DNA of 64,000 nt from Methylophaga thalassica MP (GTDB taxonomy: Bacteria; Pseudomonadota; Gammaproteobacteria; Nitrosococcales; Methylophagaceae), in the NCBI RefSeq assembly GCF_000214595.1, contig NZ_AFIG01000003.1, positions 124,001 through 188,000 of the forward strand, given 5' to 3'. This document shows, piece after piece, positions 46,145-54,784 of this stretch (within the stretch, counting starts at the first letter, position 1; each line of letters begins with the position of its first letter). Under the pieces are notes generated by a model that worked only from the letters and a program-made list of their open reading frames with translations, had not been told where the DNA came from and searched no databases. A program made the translations under genes and the position numbers.

Positions 46145-46250
46145 GTCTAACGCAGCCATAAGCGGAAGCTTTGGAGTTGATCGTTTTGTGGCAGCGTAGC
46201 GTTAAGCCACAGAGCCAGCGACAGCTGTCTGATTGATGGCCTTGTTATGT
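46145..46250 (-). other. attC-like recombination site 1
   Basis: On the minus strand ACATAACAAGGCCAT opens and ATGGCTGCGTTAGAC closes a 106-bp imperfect palindrome. The right core GTTAGAC fits the integron consensus GTTRRRY and the arms pair (AAC..GCCAT with ATGGC..GTT). The central part is degenerate, as in long attC sites. Confidence 0.6.
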
Positions 46251-46307
46251 TTAAGCCAATGAGCCACAATGTGTACGATATCAACCAACAATACACACAG
46301 GTGCAGT

Positions 46308-46502
46308 ATGCGGACTAACATTGTTATAGACGATAAACTTATGGCTGACGCACTAAAGGCCACCGGCCTACATACCAAGAAAGAAGCCGTTGAAGAGGGA
46401 TTAAAAGCTCTGATAAAGCTACGAAAACAATCCAGCATTCGTAGCCTAAGAGGCAAACTTAACTGGGACGGTGATTTGGATGCCATGAGATCCACCAAAT
46501 GA
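46308..46502 (+). CDS. vapB: VapB-type antitoxin
   Basis: 64 residues. MRTNIVIDDKLMADALKATG is the ribbon-helix-helix start of VapB antitoxins of the MT0011/DUF2191 type; the C-terminal SLRGKLNWDGDLDAMR binds the toxin. The ATG at 46308 follows CAGGTG; an upstream frame to 46269 adds 13 residues unlike the family. It overlaps vapC by 4 nt. The pair is encoded opposite to the other cassette genes and must carry its own promoter. Confidence 0.9.
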   Translation: MRTNIVIDDKLMADALKATGLHTKKEAVEEGLKALIKLRKQSSIRSLRGKLNWDGDLDAMRSTK

Positions 46503-46900
46503 TTATAGTCGACACTAGTGTTTGGATAGACTTCTTCAAAGGTCTAGACACACTAGAAACTTTGGCTTTGGATAGCGCCTTGGGTGACGAATACGTAGCC
46601 ATAGGCGACCTCATACTGCTAGAAATACTACAAGGCTTTAGAGCAGACAAAGATTATAAAATAGCGAAGGATCACCTTAAGACCTTGCATCAATTTAATA
46701 TGCTTACTCCTGAGCTAGCCATCAAAGCCGCGGACAATTACCGCAAGCTAAGGAAACAAGGAATTACAATAAGAAAAACAGCTGACGTAATCATTGCCAC
46801 ATTCTGCATTGAAAATAGGATCCCTCTCTTATATACAGATAAAGACTTTATCCCCTTTACTAAACACCTAAAACTGCGCTCAGTTACAGAAAAAACATAA
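46499..46900 (+). CDS. vapC: VapC-type PIN-domain ribonuclease toxin
   Basis: 133 residues. The acidic PIN residues are all present: Asp5 (VDTSVWIDFF), Glu42 (LLEILQGF), Asp96 (KTADVIIA) and Asp114 (LYTDKDF). VapC toxins cut tRNA or rRNA unless held by VapB. Translation is coupled to vapB (ATGA). The last codons run into attC-like site 2, so this pair fills one cassette-sized interval between sites 1 and 2. Confidence 0.93.
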   Translation: MIIVDTSVWIDFFKGLDTLETLALDSALGDEYVAIGDLILLEILQGFRADKDYKIAKDHLKTLHQFNMLTPELAIKAADNYRKLRKQGITIRKTADVIIATFCIENRIPLLYTDKDFIPFTKHLKLRSVTEKT

Positions 46901-46967
46901 CGCCCAAAGCAGCGGCGCGCGATAGCGCGTCCAGCCCGCAGGGCGATGCTGCCTTTTTTTGTTATGT
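46895..46967 (-). other. attC-like recombination site 2
   Basis: On the minus strand ACATAAC opens, GGCAGC pairs with GCTGC, an inner stem (GCGCGCTATCGCGC region) follows, and GGGCGTTATGT closes: 73 bp. Core GTTATGT matches that of site 3. The vapC stop codon lies inside its end. Confidence 0.68.
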
Positions 46968-46972
46968 TTTTC

Positions 46973-47422
46973 TTACTTGAGTACGTCTTCATTCACCGAC
47001 CACTCTAAGACTTTATGGTTTAATTTTGAATAGGTGCGAAACAAATGACCAAGCCTATTAATTTGTGAAGCCTCAGCTGAAATACAAAACTCAGAGATTT
47101 CTCTTTCAGGTAGCTCTTCATTGTTGTTGGTTCGAATCTGTACGGCGCATGATCCTGTGCCGTTTGTAAGAAAAACGCGCATTCTGAAATAATATGCATG
47201 CCGATCTTCTTTTCTTTCGGAGCCAAACTCATAAAGGAATACGTCAGTTGCGTGCCTAGGGAAGACTTCAAGATGCTCGGCGATTTCAACTAAATTTGAT
47301 GCATTGCAAGAATATTCGAGCGTAGTGCTCTGAGTTTGATTTGCAGCCTCAAACACCAAATTCACATGGTATGGTTCCTCATACTCATATCTTGTGATTC
47401 TTAATATATGGCACTTACTCAA
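46973..47422 (-). CDS. hypothetical cassette protein, 149 residues
   Basis: Starts at TTG (47422) with AAGGAGAAA directly upstream. The frame can be read back to 47497, but those 25 codons are just the translated attC site. No signal peptide, no membrane helix; the sequence is mixed alpha/beta with acidic patches (ITRYEYEEPYHVNLVFEA, AHYFRMRVFLTNG-like strands). I do not recognise a family. It lies between attC-like sites 3 and 2 in the same orientation as both, the layout of a single-gene integron cassette. Confidence 0.72.
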   Translation of the reverse strand: MSKCHILRITRYEYEEPYHVNLVFEAANQTQSTTLEYSCNASNLVEIAEHLEVFPRHATDVFLYEFGSERKEDRHAYYFRMRVFLTNGTGSCAVQIRTNNNEELPEREISEFCISAEASQINRLGHLFRTYSKLNHKVLEWSVNEDVLK

Positions 47423-47434
47423 TTTCTCCTTGAA

Positions 47435-47506
47435 ACATAACGCCTGCATTTGCGGCTGGTTTGGAGCGCAGCGGAGAACCAGTCCGACAACATGCATTTG
47501 TTAGGC
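47435..47506 (-). other. attC-like recombination site 3
   Basis: On the minus strand GCCTAACAAATGCATG opens and CAAATGCAGGCGTTATGT closes a 72-bp imperfect palindrome, with an inner pair CTGGTTCTCCGC/GCGCTCCAAACCAG. GCCTAAC matches RYYYAAC, and the extra unpaired base expected in the arms is present. The best of the three sites. Confidence 0.8.
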
Positions 47507-47511
47507 TTATT

Positions 47512-48861
47512 TTACACCTTCAAGTTAACATAATAGATCGAACGAACTTTATCATCGTATTTTAGGCACCCTGAACGTACCAACAATCGTTGAACATTGT
47601 TGTCATGTATACCGCCATCGGGAACTAAAATCTTACAGTCACCATTCACAAACTCGGCTTCTTCATCGGTATCTATCTCGCCAAGCTTATTATTTAAACG
47701 ATCTATTAAATCACTCAAATTTTCTAATTGCTTAGGGTTGCGCTCATCTGCCAATACTAGCTTATCCGCTAGTTCTAAAATCGATCTAGAGGTTGTAAAG
47801 TGATGCTGACTTTTGACGTAAAGTTCAAGCATGTGATAATCCATTGGAACTCGAACCAGCTTCCCATATATATCATTCCACGGATAGGAAGCAACGCCAG
47901 CTTGCCTGTGCTGCGCCGCTTGATATTCTAACCACCTAGACTCACTGTCGGTTACTATAACCGAACCTGTAACCTGAGCTGTAAATAGCGACATTTCATA
48001 ATTTGGAGACATGCTAAACTGCATAAGTTGGCCTCCATCTCCTGGCTCTATTGGCTGGAGCATGGTCAATGGAGATGCCTCAGCATTCGCATCTAACGTA
48101 TCAATAGACTGCACAGCGAGATATTCAGGCATGCCAAAATCGCTAACCAATGAACGTATTTTTACATCTCTAGGCATCATATGTATTGAGTTCAAAAAAT
48201 CCTCAATTGCCAATTTTGTATAAGCTTCGAAATCTTTCCGACTTTGTACGGTTCCCCTTCGGGATGTAGCCATGTCCATCATGGCTCTCATTAAATGCAG
48301 ATCGAAGTTACTCGGATCAGGAATTAGATTGATAAGACCATAACCAATATACGGTTCTAACTCCAACATAAACATAATGTCTTTTAGTGCTTGGTACTTA
48401 TACTTTCCTGGGTTCTTTATTGGGCTAAACTCAGGATTAACATTATTTGGATTGATAATTGGGCTTTCGATAAGAAATTCACTAAATAGTGAAGCCATAG
48501 GTAATGCGTGAAGGCCAATAACTCGAACATCAAGAGCGCCTGTGTATAAAGCCCTGAACCGGCCGTCCGACTTTGGTAGCAATGAATAGATATCTGTTTC
48601 ACGAGGCCATATGAAAGAATAGAAACTATAAATATCGGAAATTTGTTTCTCAGTAATTTCACGCCTGATATCTAGCCACGTCTTACCAGCATCAAGCCCT
48701 AAAATCCCCTTGATTGCACGGCAAAATGCTAAATTTCGTTCACGTACACTCAGCTCACTCCAACTGGTCCGCAACTCGTCCGGCAGATCTTTACAACAGT
48801 GCTTATATTTTCGGCCACTGCCACAACCACAATAATCATTTCTTCCTAATTTTTTTTTCAT
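47512..48861 (-). CDS. SEC-C motif protein, 449 residues
   Basis: The N-terminal 30 residues are a SEC-C zinc-binding motif, GRNDYCGCGSGRKYKHCC, as found at the end of SecA and in many unrelated proteins. The remaining 420 residues are unfamiliar: alpha/beta with no transmembrane helix or evident nuclease motif. It overlaps the DUF4238 gene by 26 nt, so the two are translationally linked. Ends 6 nt before attC-like site 3. Function unknown; possibly a two-component accessory system with its partner. Confidence 0.78.
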   Translation of the reverse strand: MKKKLGRNDYCGCGSGRKYKHCCKDLPDELRTSWSELSVRERNLAFCRAIKGILGLDAGKTWLDIRREITEKQISDIYSFYSFIWPRETDIYSLLPKSDGRFRALYTGALDVRVIGLHALPMASLFSEFLIESPIINPNNVNPEFSPIKNPGKYKYQALKDIMFMLELEPYIGYGLINLIPDPSNFDLHLMRAMMDMATSRRGTVQSRKDFEAYTKLAIEDFLNSIHMMPRDVKIRSLVSDFGMPEYLAVQSIDTLDANAEASPLTMLQPIEPGDGGQLMQFSMSPNYEMSLFTAQVTGSVIVTDSESRWLEYQAAQHRQAGVASYPWNDIYGKLVRVPMDYHMLELYVKSQHHFTTSRSILELADKLVLADERNPKQLENLSDLIDRLNNKLGEIDTDEEAEFVNGDCKILVPDGGIHDNNVQRLLVRSGCLKYDDKVRSIYYVNLKV

Positions 48862-49900
48862 TGGTTTCTTTTTTCAGATTCTCATTTTGAGGGCTTGTAC
48901 GGCCGAATTCATCCTGATAATAAGTACTGCCATCATCATAACCTGCGTACATTTCTCCACCGAATTTGTATAGCTCTTCAGTTGGTGGTAATAAAACATG
49001 ACGTAATTCAGACCACTTGCAAGTTAGCCTGTCTTCAGGGTAAAGCCAGGTCTCTTTTCCTGCAGCAATTGCGTCTTTGGATCTAGACTTTATTATGTGA
49101 TTTATTTTGGTCACTTCATCTTGGTTCAGCTTTCTTTTTGCGATGAAGTTTATTGTATTGACCATTGACTGCCGTATTCTAGTAGCGTTTGTTCGCTGTT
49201 CTAACGGGTTCGTACCATTTGGGTCTTTAGCATATTCAAGATTCGTCAAGATCAAGCATCGATTTTTATCCAAAGGGAATATGGTCTGAGACCCCTTTAA
49301 GGCGATGTCAGGATCATTGGGATAGGCACATAATTCTGAGTCTGGTGGACACTCGTAGTTAAAGATAGTTACTGGATGGTCTGACAAGATGAATTTAATG
49401 TCTGAATCTTCGGCTGACACCAACTCACGAACCCCTTCTGCCCATAGCGTGCAGTGAATAGTTCTTAAAGCCTGCATCTCAGTCATCAACTGAATTTGAT
49501 TTAACTCAGGGTACTTTGTTTTAACCCAATCTAATCCTTTGGGAGTCCGTAATTTCTGTACATCTAAGTAAGTAAAGAAATCCTGAAAGTTATGGTGCCA
49601 CTGAGCCTGATCATCAGTAAGAAACGCCTTAACCGCATCTGCACCATTATCATCAATCGGTCCAAACAACTTCCTTTCTATGTCATCATTGACAAAAGAG
49701 CCAAAAAAAGTCGAGTACAGGTCTTTCTCATAAAAGCACTGTGCGGCAGTAAACCAATTCTTTCCATAAACAACTTTGGTTGATCCGTCTTTTAGATGAA
49801 TATCACGGCGTTTGAGATGACGCAATTGATTATCGCGCTCATCAATGAACCCGTTCTGGTACCACTGAGGCACATAATGATTATTTCTTGTTTGGCTCAT
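48836..49900 (-). CDS. DUF4238 family protein
   Basis: 354 residues. The N-terminal NHYVPQWYQNGFIDE is the hallmark of DUF4238 (HxxPxxYLxxF), followed by a tyrosine-rich helical region and SDHPVTIFN near residue 190, which is also conserved in the family. No known biochemical activity. The C-terminal tail is lysine-rich (KKETNEKKIRKK). First gene of a two-gene unit with the SEC-C protein. Members often occur in mobile regions, which fits its attC neighbourhood. Confidence 0.8.
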   Translation of the reverse strand: MSQTRNNHYVPQWYQNGFIDERDNQLRHLKRRDIHLKDGSTKVVYGKNWFTAAQCFYEKDLYSTFFGSFVNDDIERKLFGPIDDNGADAVKAFLTDDQAQWHHNFQDFFTYLDVQKLRTPKGLDWVKTKYPELNQIQLMTEMQALRTIHCTLWAEGVRELVSAEDSDIKFILSDHPVTIFNYECPPDSELCAYPNDPDIALKGSQTIFPLDKNRCLILTNLEYAKDPNGTNPLEQRTNATRIRQSMVNTINFIAKRKLNQDEVTKINHIIKSRSKDAIAAGKETWLYPEDRLTCKWSELRHVLLPPTEELYKFGGEMYAGYDDGSTYYQDEFGRTSPQNENLKKETNEKKIRKK

Positions 49901-50327
49901 CGGGTATTCAATGCACCTTTATGACGGGAGTGCAATCCTTTAAGTGTTGGTCAATAAAAACACCTAGGCTGAACGTTCGCTCAAAGCCTAACAGTGTCTT
50001 TTATGAAGCCATTGGCTTCATAATAAATATTAAAGAAGCCGCTTCATAATTCGGCTTTATATTTCCCAAGCATCTGTTTATTAATAAAAACGTGATTAAT
50101 TTTTTTGGGAAATAGAGCCAAAGATATGAGTTGGGGTGGAAAAATCGAGCCACATTTTTAGTATTCATGAAACCTTCTATTTTTTCTGAACCTGATTTAA
50201 CTCTGATCTATTTTTTGTTCTCTGGCAATAATTTAAATGCTACTTTTTTCAATCTTCGATTGTGTCCAATCCAATGTCAGACACTATCATTGAAACAGGG
50301 CTTTAAATAACCTTTAATTCTTAGCAA
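49901..50327. other. noncoding stretch with several dyads
   Basis: 427 nt with no gene. Contents: GCCTAAC (49986-49992; GTTAGGC on the minus strand, a possible attC/attI half site) facing CCTAGGC across the palindrome GAACGTTC; a perfect 10-bp inverted repeat TATGAAGCCA/TGGCTTCATA (50002-50022); AAGCCG/CGGCTT (50036-50057); and an imperfect long-range pair TTTCCCAA/TTGGGAAA (about 50062-50113). Promoter of the cassette genes is presumably here. Confidence 0.5.
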
Positions 50328-53300
50328 CTACTTTTTCAGATACCGCGCCACATCCACTTCATCAATCTGTTCAGGTGCCAGGAAATTTTCGGCATAAACT
50401 TTGTACGTTTCGGTGGTCAAAAATAATTCGAAGACATCTGCATCGATATGTTCTTCGGCTACCATTTTCGCCATAATATCAATGGCTTCACTGACTGTTT
50501 TGGCTTTTTTATAGGGCCTGTCTGCGGCGGTGAGTGCTTCAAAAATATCGGCCAGTACCATGATGCGTTCTGGTATAGAAAGTTGGTCTCTTGTGAGTTT
50601 TCTTGGGTAACCGGTGCCATCCATTTTTTCATGATGGGTGGAGGCATAACGAGGCACACGGGCTAGTTCTTTGGGGAAAGGTAAAGCATCGAGCATACGA
50701 ATAGTGCTGATAATATGTTCGTTAATTTTAAAACGGTCTTCAGCAGTTAGAGTGCCTCGTTCGACCTTGAGATTATAGAGTTCGCCCTGATTGTAGAGAT
50801 ATTCAGGAATCGTCATTTTGATGCCTAGATGTGGTTCGTAGCTCATTCCTTCATCACGGGAAATAATATGCTCAGGCTTGTCTGACAATAAAAACTCTTC
50901 ACAAGGAAGACTTTGTTCTTCTGAGCTGAGACGTTCTTCATCAGCCGGAGACAAACCTAATCTATCACTGAAATGTCGTGTCCACGTAGTTTGTGCAATA
51001 AAGTCGAGCCGTATTTTTTTGTCTTCGCTGAGTACTTCACCACCGACATTCATTTCAGCAACAAAGGCAAAATCTTCCTTAAGCTGCCGATGGGTTTGTT
51101 CAAGCTCGGCCTGATGTTGCACTTCGTTTTCAGGCGATTGTGTCATTTTCTGCCAATAGATGATTTCAGCGTCACGCCATAAGACTTCAAAACGGGTGCG
51201 TATTTCATGAATACGGTTGTAGATGGTCTCGAGTTTGCTGCCTTTATCAACAATGTGTTCGGGTGTGGTTATTTTGCCGCAATCATGTAGCCAGGCAGCG
51301 ACTTTGAATTCACGCCATTCTTCCTTAGAGTGGAAACGAAATTCACGGAAAGCCGGTGCCAGAGAGGTTTCAGCCTGCTCTGCCAACATGAAAGCTAATT
51401 CAGGAACACGTTCACAATGGCTGGCCGTGTAATGTGACTTGTCATCGATGGCTTGAGCAATTAACTGAATAAAGGAATCCATCAACCGATCCTGATTTGC
51501 TTCATGCTGACGAATGGCTGCCAACATATCTTCCATAGAATGCCCCAGCTCATCGATTTCACGAATAAAGCTATCTGGAATATCCAGTTTATCGAATTGG
51601 CGTTCACGGATTTTCTGATTTTCTTCTGCTAACTTTTTAATCGGTGCCACAATCGGTGAGGCAAATAACCAGGGTGCAGGTAATAACAGCAACAGCACAC
51701 CAATCGACATCCATAGAGACCATGTCACTTTTTCTTGTGCACCGCTCAATACAGCTTTAACTGGAATCACGATCCCAAGGTAGTCTTTTCTGGCGCCATA
51801 ACTGCCAAATGGCGAGACATACACATAAAAATCCTGACCGTTTAGAGTGGTTTGTTTTAACTGACGTTGATCGCTTTGTTGGCCTGCATAATCCAATAAA
51901 GGTGAGTAAGGTACGCTTAATAAACCCTGCTGTTTACTGAGAAACCATTTATGTGCTAACGCTATTTTTTGCTCATCTGACACATGAGCTATGGCTTTAT
52001 TAAAAATACTTAATAAGCCCTGATTTTTATCTGAAACCAATATTTTTAATGCACCGGGGAAAGGTGTCGGCGAGAAATCAATATCATCATGGTATTGCAC
52101 GTCATTATAGAAAAACCGTTCTCCCACATAATGTAGAATCTCAGCTACATCAAGGCCAGCAAAGGCTTCGCCATCACTTACTGCTTCAAACACCGCCCGG
52201 GTTGATGGGACTTTTTTAATCGTTATTTCAGGGAAAGCCTGTTTGACGACCTGAATGATTGACCAGCCCTCAGGTATAGCAACGGTTTTACCATTTAGTT
52301 GTTGAATATGGGTAATGGGCGCATTGCCACTTTTTGTCACCAATGAATAAGGTAAATTTACAAAAGGATCGGTAAAGCGACCAGAATAAAGTGACTGACC
52401 GGTATCAAATACCGACTGCAAAATATCAATCTGACCAGCTTCATACTGTGCAACCAGCTCACTCCAGGAATAGCCATTGATATAGTCAAACTTTAATCCT
52501 GTCATATCAGCGATGATGGAAAGATAATCAATGCTGTAACCTTTTGGCTGCCCAGAGCTGGAGAAATCAATGGGGGCCCAGTCTCGTTCATTCGAAACGG
52601 TTAAACGTTTCGATTCAGCAATCAGCGCTTTTTCTTCTTCTGTTAAATCAAGCGGTGTACGTGTTTCTGGAATCAAAATGGCTTCATTACTGGGCAAGTT
52701 AGAAGCTAATAACTCGCCTGTTGAACGGTATAAAAATACCTGACCATAATCACTGAGTTCATGCTGACTTAGATAATCAGACATGGAACTCAAAGCAATA
52801 TCAACCGCTATCACTGCACCACTTTCAAGCTGCTTGGAATAGGTCTGGCCGGGTGCTTGAATATTATGGAATAAATACGGGTCCGTTTTTCTTATCGTTT
52901 CTTTATCGGCGTTCACGAACCAGGGTCGGATGGTAGATAAATAATTACTCGGTTCGCTACGTTTAAACCTGAGCTGAAAGTCGCTGGAATAATATTCAAA
53001 CGTTCGGCTACGCTGAGCTTCGTCACCACGTATTGTCACCACCACCCAACGATCTTCAGGCTCTGCCTTGAGCTGCTTACGAACATCATCACCACTATTC
53101 AGGTTAATGACTTCATAAAAATCACCATTCGGTAAACCAACATAAATCGCATACAACATGTCGCGATTCAGCATCAGGGAGGAAAAAATGCCTCTGGCAT
53201 CATTATTGACGTTATTGCCATTCACCAGGCCAGGATAACTGGCAAGAATTCGTGTGGTTTCGACTGCCTGATTATCAATCGTGTTGAGTAACTGGCTGGT

Positions 53301-53480
53301 TTTATCTGCCAGATTATTGAATCGTTCTGTGGCATTTTCCGTGGCCATCTGCTGCATGAAAAAATATTGCAAAAGCAAAGCCGCAGAGGCTGTGAGCACG
53401 GTAGCAATGATAAAGGTCATCACCACGGTGATGCGTATCGTCAGTTTAAACCGACGGGAGTGTTGTCTGAGTTCTGCCAT
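50328..53480 (-). CDS. membrane receptor with SBP domain, HAMP and HD-GYP phosphodiesterase
   Basis: 1050 residues. Order: membrane helix (15-38), extracytoplasmic Cache-like sensor (40-290), periplasmic solute-binding domain of the SBP_bac_3 type (about 300-530; RLTVSNERDWAPIDF), a further sensor stretch, membrane helix (WSLWMSIGVLLLLLPAPWLF), HAMP linker, and the HD-GYP domain. HDCGK is at about 732 and DGTGYP at about 956. Normal spacing is some 60 residues, so about 150 extra residues are inserted. The metal-binding motifs are intact and it should hydrolyse cyclic-di-GMP in response to an outside ligand, perhaps an amino acid. Confidence 0.92.
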   Translation of the reverse strand: MAELRQHSRRFKLTIRITVVMTFIIATVLTASAALLLQYFFMQQMATENATERFNNLADKTSQLLNTIDNQAVETTRILASYPGLVNGNNVNNDARGIFSSLMLNRDMLYAIYVGLPNGDFYEVINLNSGDDVRKQLKAEPEDRWVVVTIRGDEAQRSRTFEYYSSDFQLRFKRSEPSNYLSTIRPWFVNADKETIRKTDPYLFHNIQAPGQTYSKQLESGAVIAVDIALSSMSDYLSQHELSDYGQVFLYRSTGELLASNLPSNEAILIPETRTPLDLTEEEKALIAESKRLTVSNERDWAPIDFSSSGQPKGYSIDYLSIIADMTGLKFDYINGYSWSELVAQYEAGQIDILQSVFDTGQSLYSGRFTDPFVNLPYSLVTKSGNAPITHIQQLNGKTVAIPEGWSIIQVVKQAFPEITIKKVPSTRAVFEAVSDGEAFAGLDVAEILHYVGERFFYNDVQYHDDIDFSPTPFPGALKILVSDKNQGLLSIFNKAIAHVSDEQKIALAHKWFLSKQQGLLSVPYSPLLDYAGQQSDQRQLKQTTLNGQDFYVYVSPFGSYGARKDYLGIVIPVKAVLSGAQEKVTWSLWMSIGVLLLLLPAPWLFASPIVAPIKKLAEENQKIRERQFDKLDIPDSFIREIDELGHSMEDMLAAIRQHEANQDRLMDSFIQLIAQAIDDKSHYTASHCERVPELAFMLAEQAETSLAPAFREFRFHSKEEWREFKVAAWLHDCGKITTPEHIVDKGSKLETIYNRIHEIRTRFEVLWRDAEIIYWQKMTQSPENEVQHQAELEQTHRQLKEDFAFVAEMNVGGEVLSEDKKIRLDFIAQTTWTRHFSDRLGLSPADEERLSSEEQSLPCEEFLLSDKPEHIISRDEGMSYEPHLGIKMTIPEYLYNQGELYNLKVERGTLTAEDRFKINEHIISTIRMLDALPFPKELARVPRYASTHHEKMDGTGYPRKLTRDQLSIPERIMVLADIFEALTAADRPYKKAKTVSEAIDIMAKMVAEEHIDADVFELFLTTETYKVYAENFLAPEQIDEVDVARYLKK

Positions 53481-53773
53481 TCGCAGTGTCCATATCGCTA
53501 AATGCTACATCACATCAAATTACCCGCACTTGTTGTCATGCGGGTAGGTCCAGGATTTGACTATACACCTTAAGTTATCGGTTAAAACACAGATTCATGA
53601 GAAATATGTGATGGGCGCCATATTCCCTTAGCAAAATTTATTTGCCTAAATAGGTTTTCATCCATATTTTTTGTTAAAACAAACAAGTGTTCAGGACTGG
53701 TTAAGCTCACACCATTCACTATACTAAGTCCCTGTTGACCTCATAGCAGATAGAAAAATAAAAAGGACACCGC

Positions 53774-54784
53774 ATGAAATGGGCTAAGTTAGGCTTACTG
53801 AGTATCTGCCTTGTAGGGATTATTGTTGGACTTGGCCTGTGGTGGCAGCATCAGAAAACCTATCCTTCTACCGACGATGCCTATGTCGAAGCGAATATAT
53901 TAACTGTATCCTCACAAGAGTCTGGTCGGGTGACTGAGCTTAATGCTACTGAAAATGCCTACGTTAAAGCTGGTGATGTGCTTCTTAAAATTGATGACAG
54001 TGATTTACAGAGTGCTGTTGATGAGGCCACCTCAGAGCTGGAAAAAACGATCCAAAAACACATGATGGCCGGTTCAGATGTCAGCGAAGCTATCGCCAAT
54101 CTCAATGCTGTACAGGCCACATTACGTGATGCAGAACTCGAATTTGAACGTCAGCAAACCTTGTATGAACGCCGGATTATTTCTAAATCCACCTTAGATA
54201 AAACCCAAGCTAATCTCGATAAAATCAAAGCCGACAGAGACAGTGCCAGAGCAGCGTTAAATACTGCTCAGACACAGCTTGGTGGGAAAACCGATGAAGA
54301 CCCGGCGGTGCGTGCTGCTCGTGCCACATTAAAACGTGCACAGATTGCACTCAGTCATGCCATCATCTATGCCCCGGCTGACGGCTGGATTGCTAACCTG
54401 ACTCTGCGCCCGGGTGATGTCATTACAGCAGGTCAGTCACTATTTTCCCTTGTTGAAAAAAATGATTGGTGGGTCACTGCCAATTTTAAAGAAACCGCCC
54501 TCTCTCGCATTCAGCCAGGTCAGCCCGCCAGCATTGAAGTTGATATGTACCCTGATCTGAAATTAACCGGCAAAGTTGCCAGTTTGGGCATGGGCTCAGG
54601 CGCTATTTTTTCTTTGCTCCCTCCTGAAAATGCTACCGGAAACTGGGTGCATGTTACTCAGCGCTTTCCAGTACGGATTCATCTAGACTACCAGCCTTCG
54701 CCAGACCAACAACAACGTTTGCGAGCCGGCGCCAGTGTTACGGCCACAGTGGATACCACGAATTTAGATAAAGCCAATGACTGA
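53774..54784 (+). CDS. HlyD/EmrA-type membrane fusion protein
   Basis: 336 residues: an N-terminal membrane anchor (6-22), then the biotinyl-lipoyl half-motif YPSTDDAYVEANILTVSSQESGRV, a coiled-coil hairpin (about 75-165), and the second lipoyl half IYAPADGWIANLTLRPGDVI with the beta-barrel. It links an inner-membrane pump to an outer-membrane channel. It overlaps the DHA2 transporter gene by 8 nt. No local TolC gene is seen, so a TolC elsewhere is assumed. The 290-nt region upstream holds no gene. Confidence 0.92.
   Translation: MKWAKLGLLSICLVGIIVGLGLWWQHQKTYPSTDDAYVEANILTVSSQESGRVTELNATENAYVKAGDVLLKIDDSDLQSAVDEATSELEKTIQKHMMAGSDVSEAIANLNAVQATLRDAELEFERQQTLYERRIISKSTLDKTQANLDKIKADRDSARAALNTAQTQLGGKTDEDPAVRAARATLKRAQIALSHAIIYAPADGWIANLTLRPGDVITAGQSLFSLVEKNDWWVTANFKETALSRIQPGQPASIEVDMYPDLKLTGKVASLGMGSGAIFSLLPPENATGNWVHVTQRFPVRIHLDYQPSPDQQQRLRAGASVTATVDTTNLDKAND

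Noticed and set aside
46202-46498. 98-codon minus-strand frame over vapB
   Set aside because: Antisense to a recognisable antitoxin, no ribosome site, low-complexity Ser/Leu composition.
47423-47497. Longer form of the 149-residue cassette protein
   Set aside because: The extra 25 codons are translated attC sequence; a TTG behind AAGGAG fits better.
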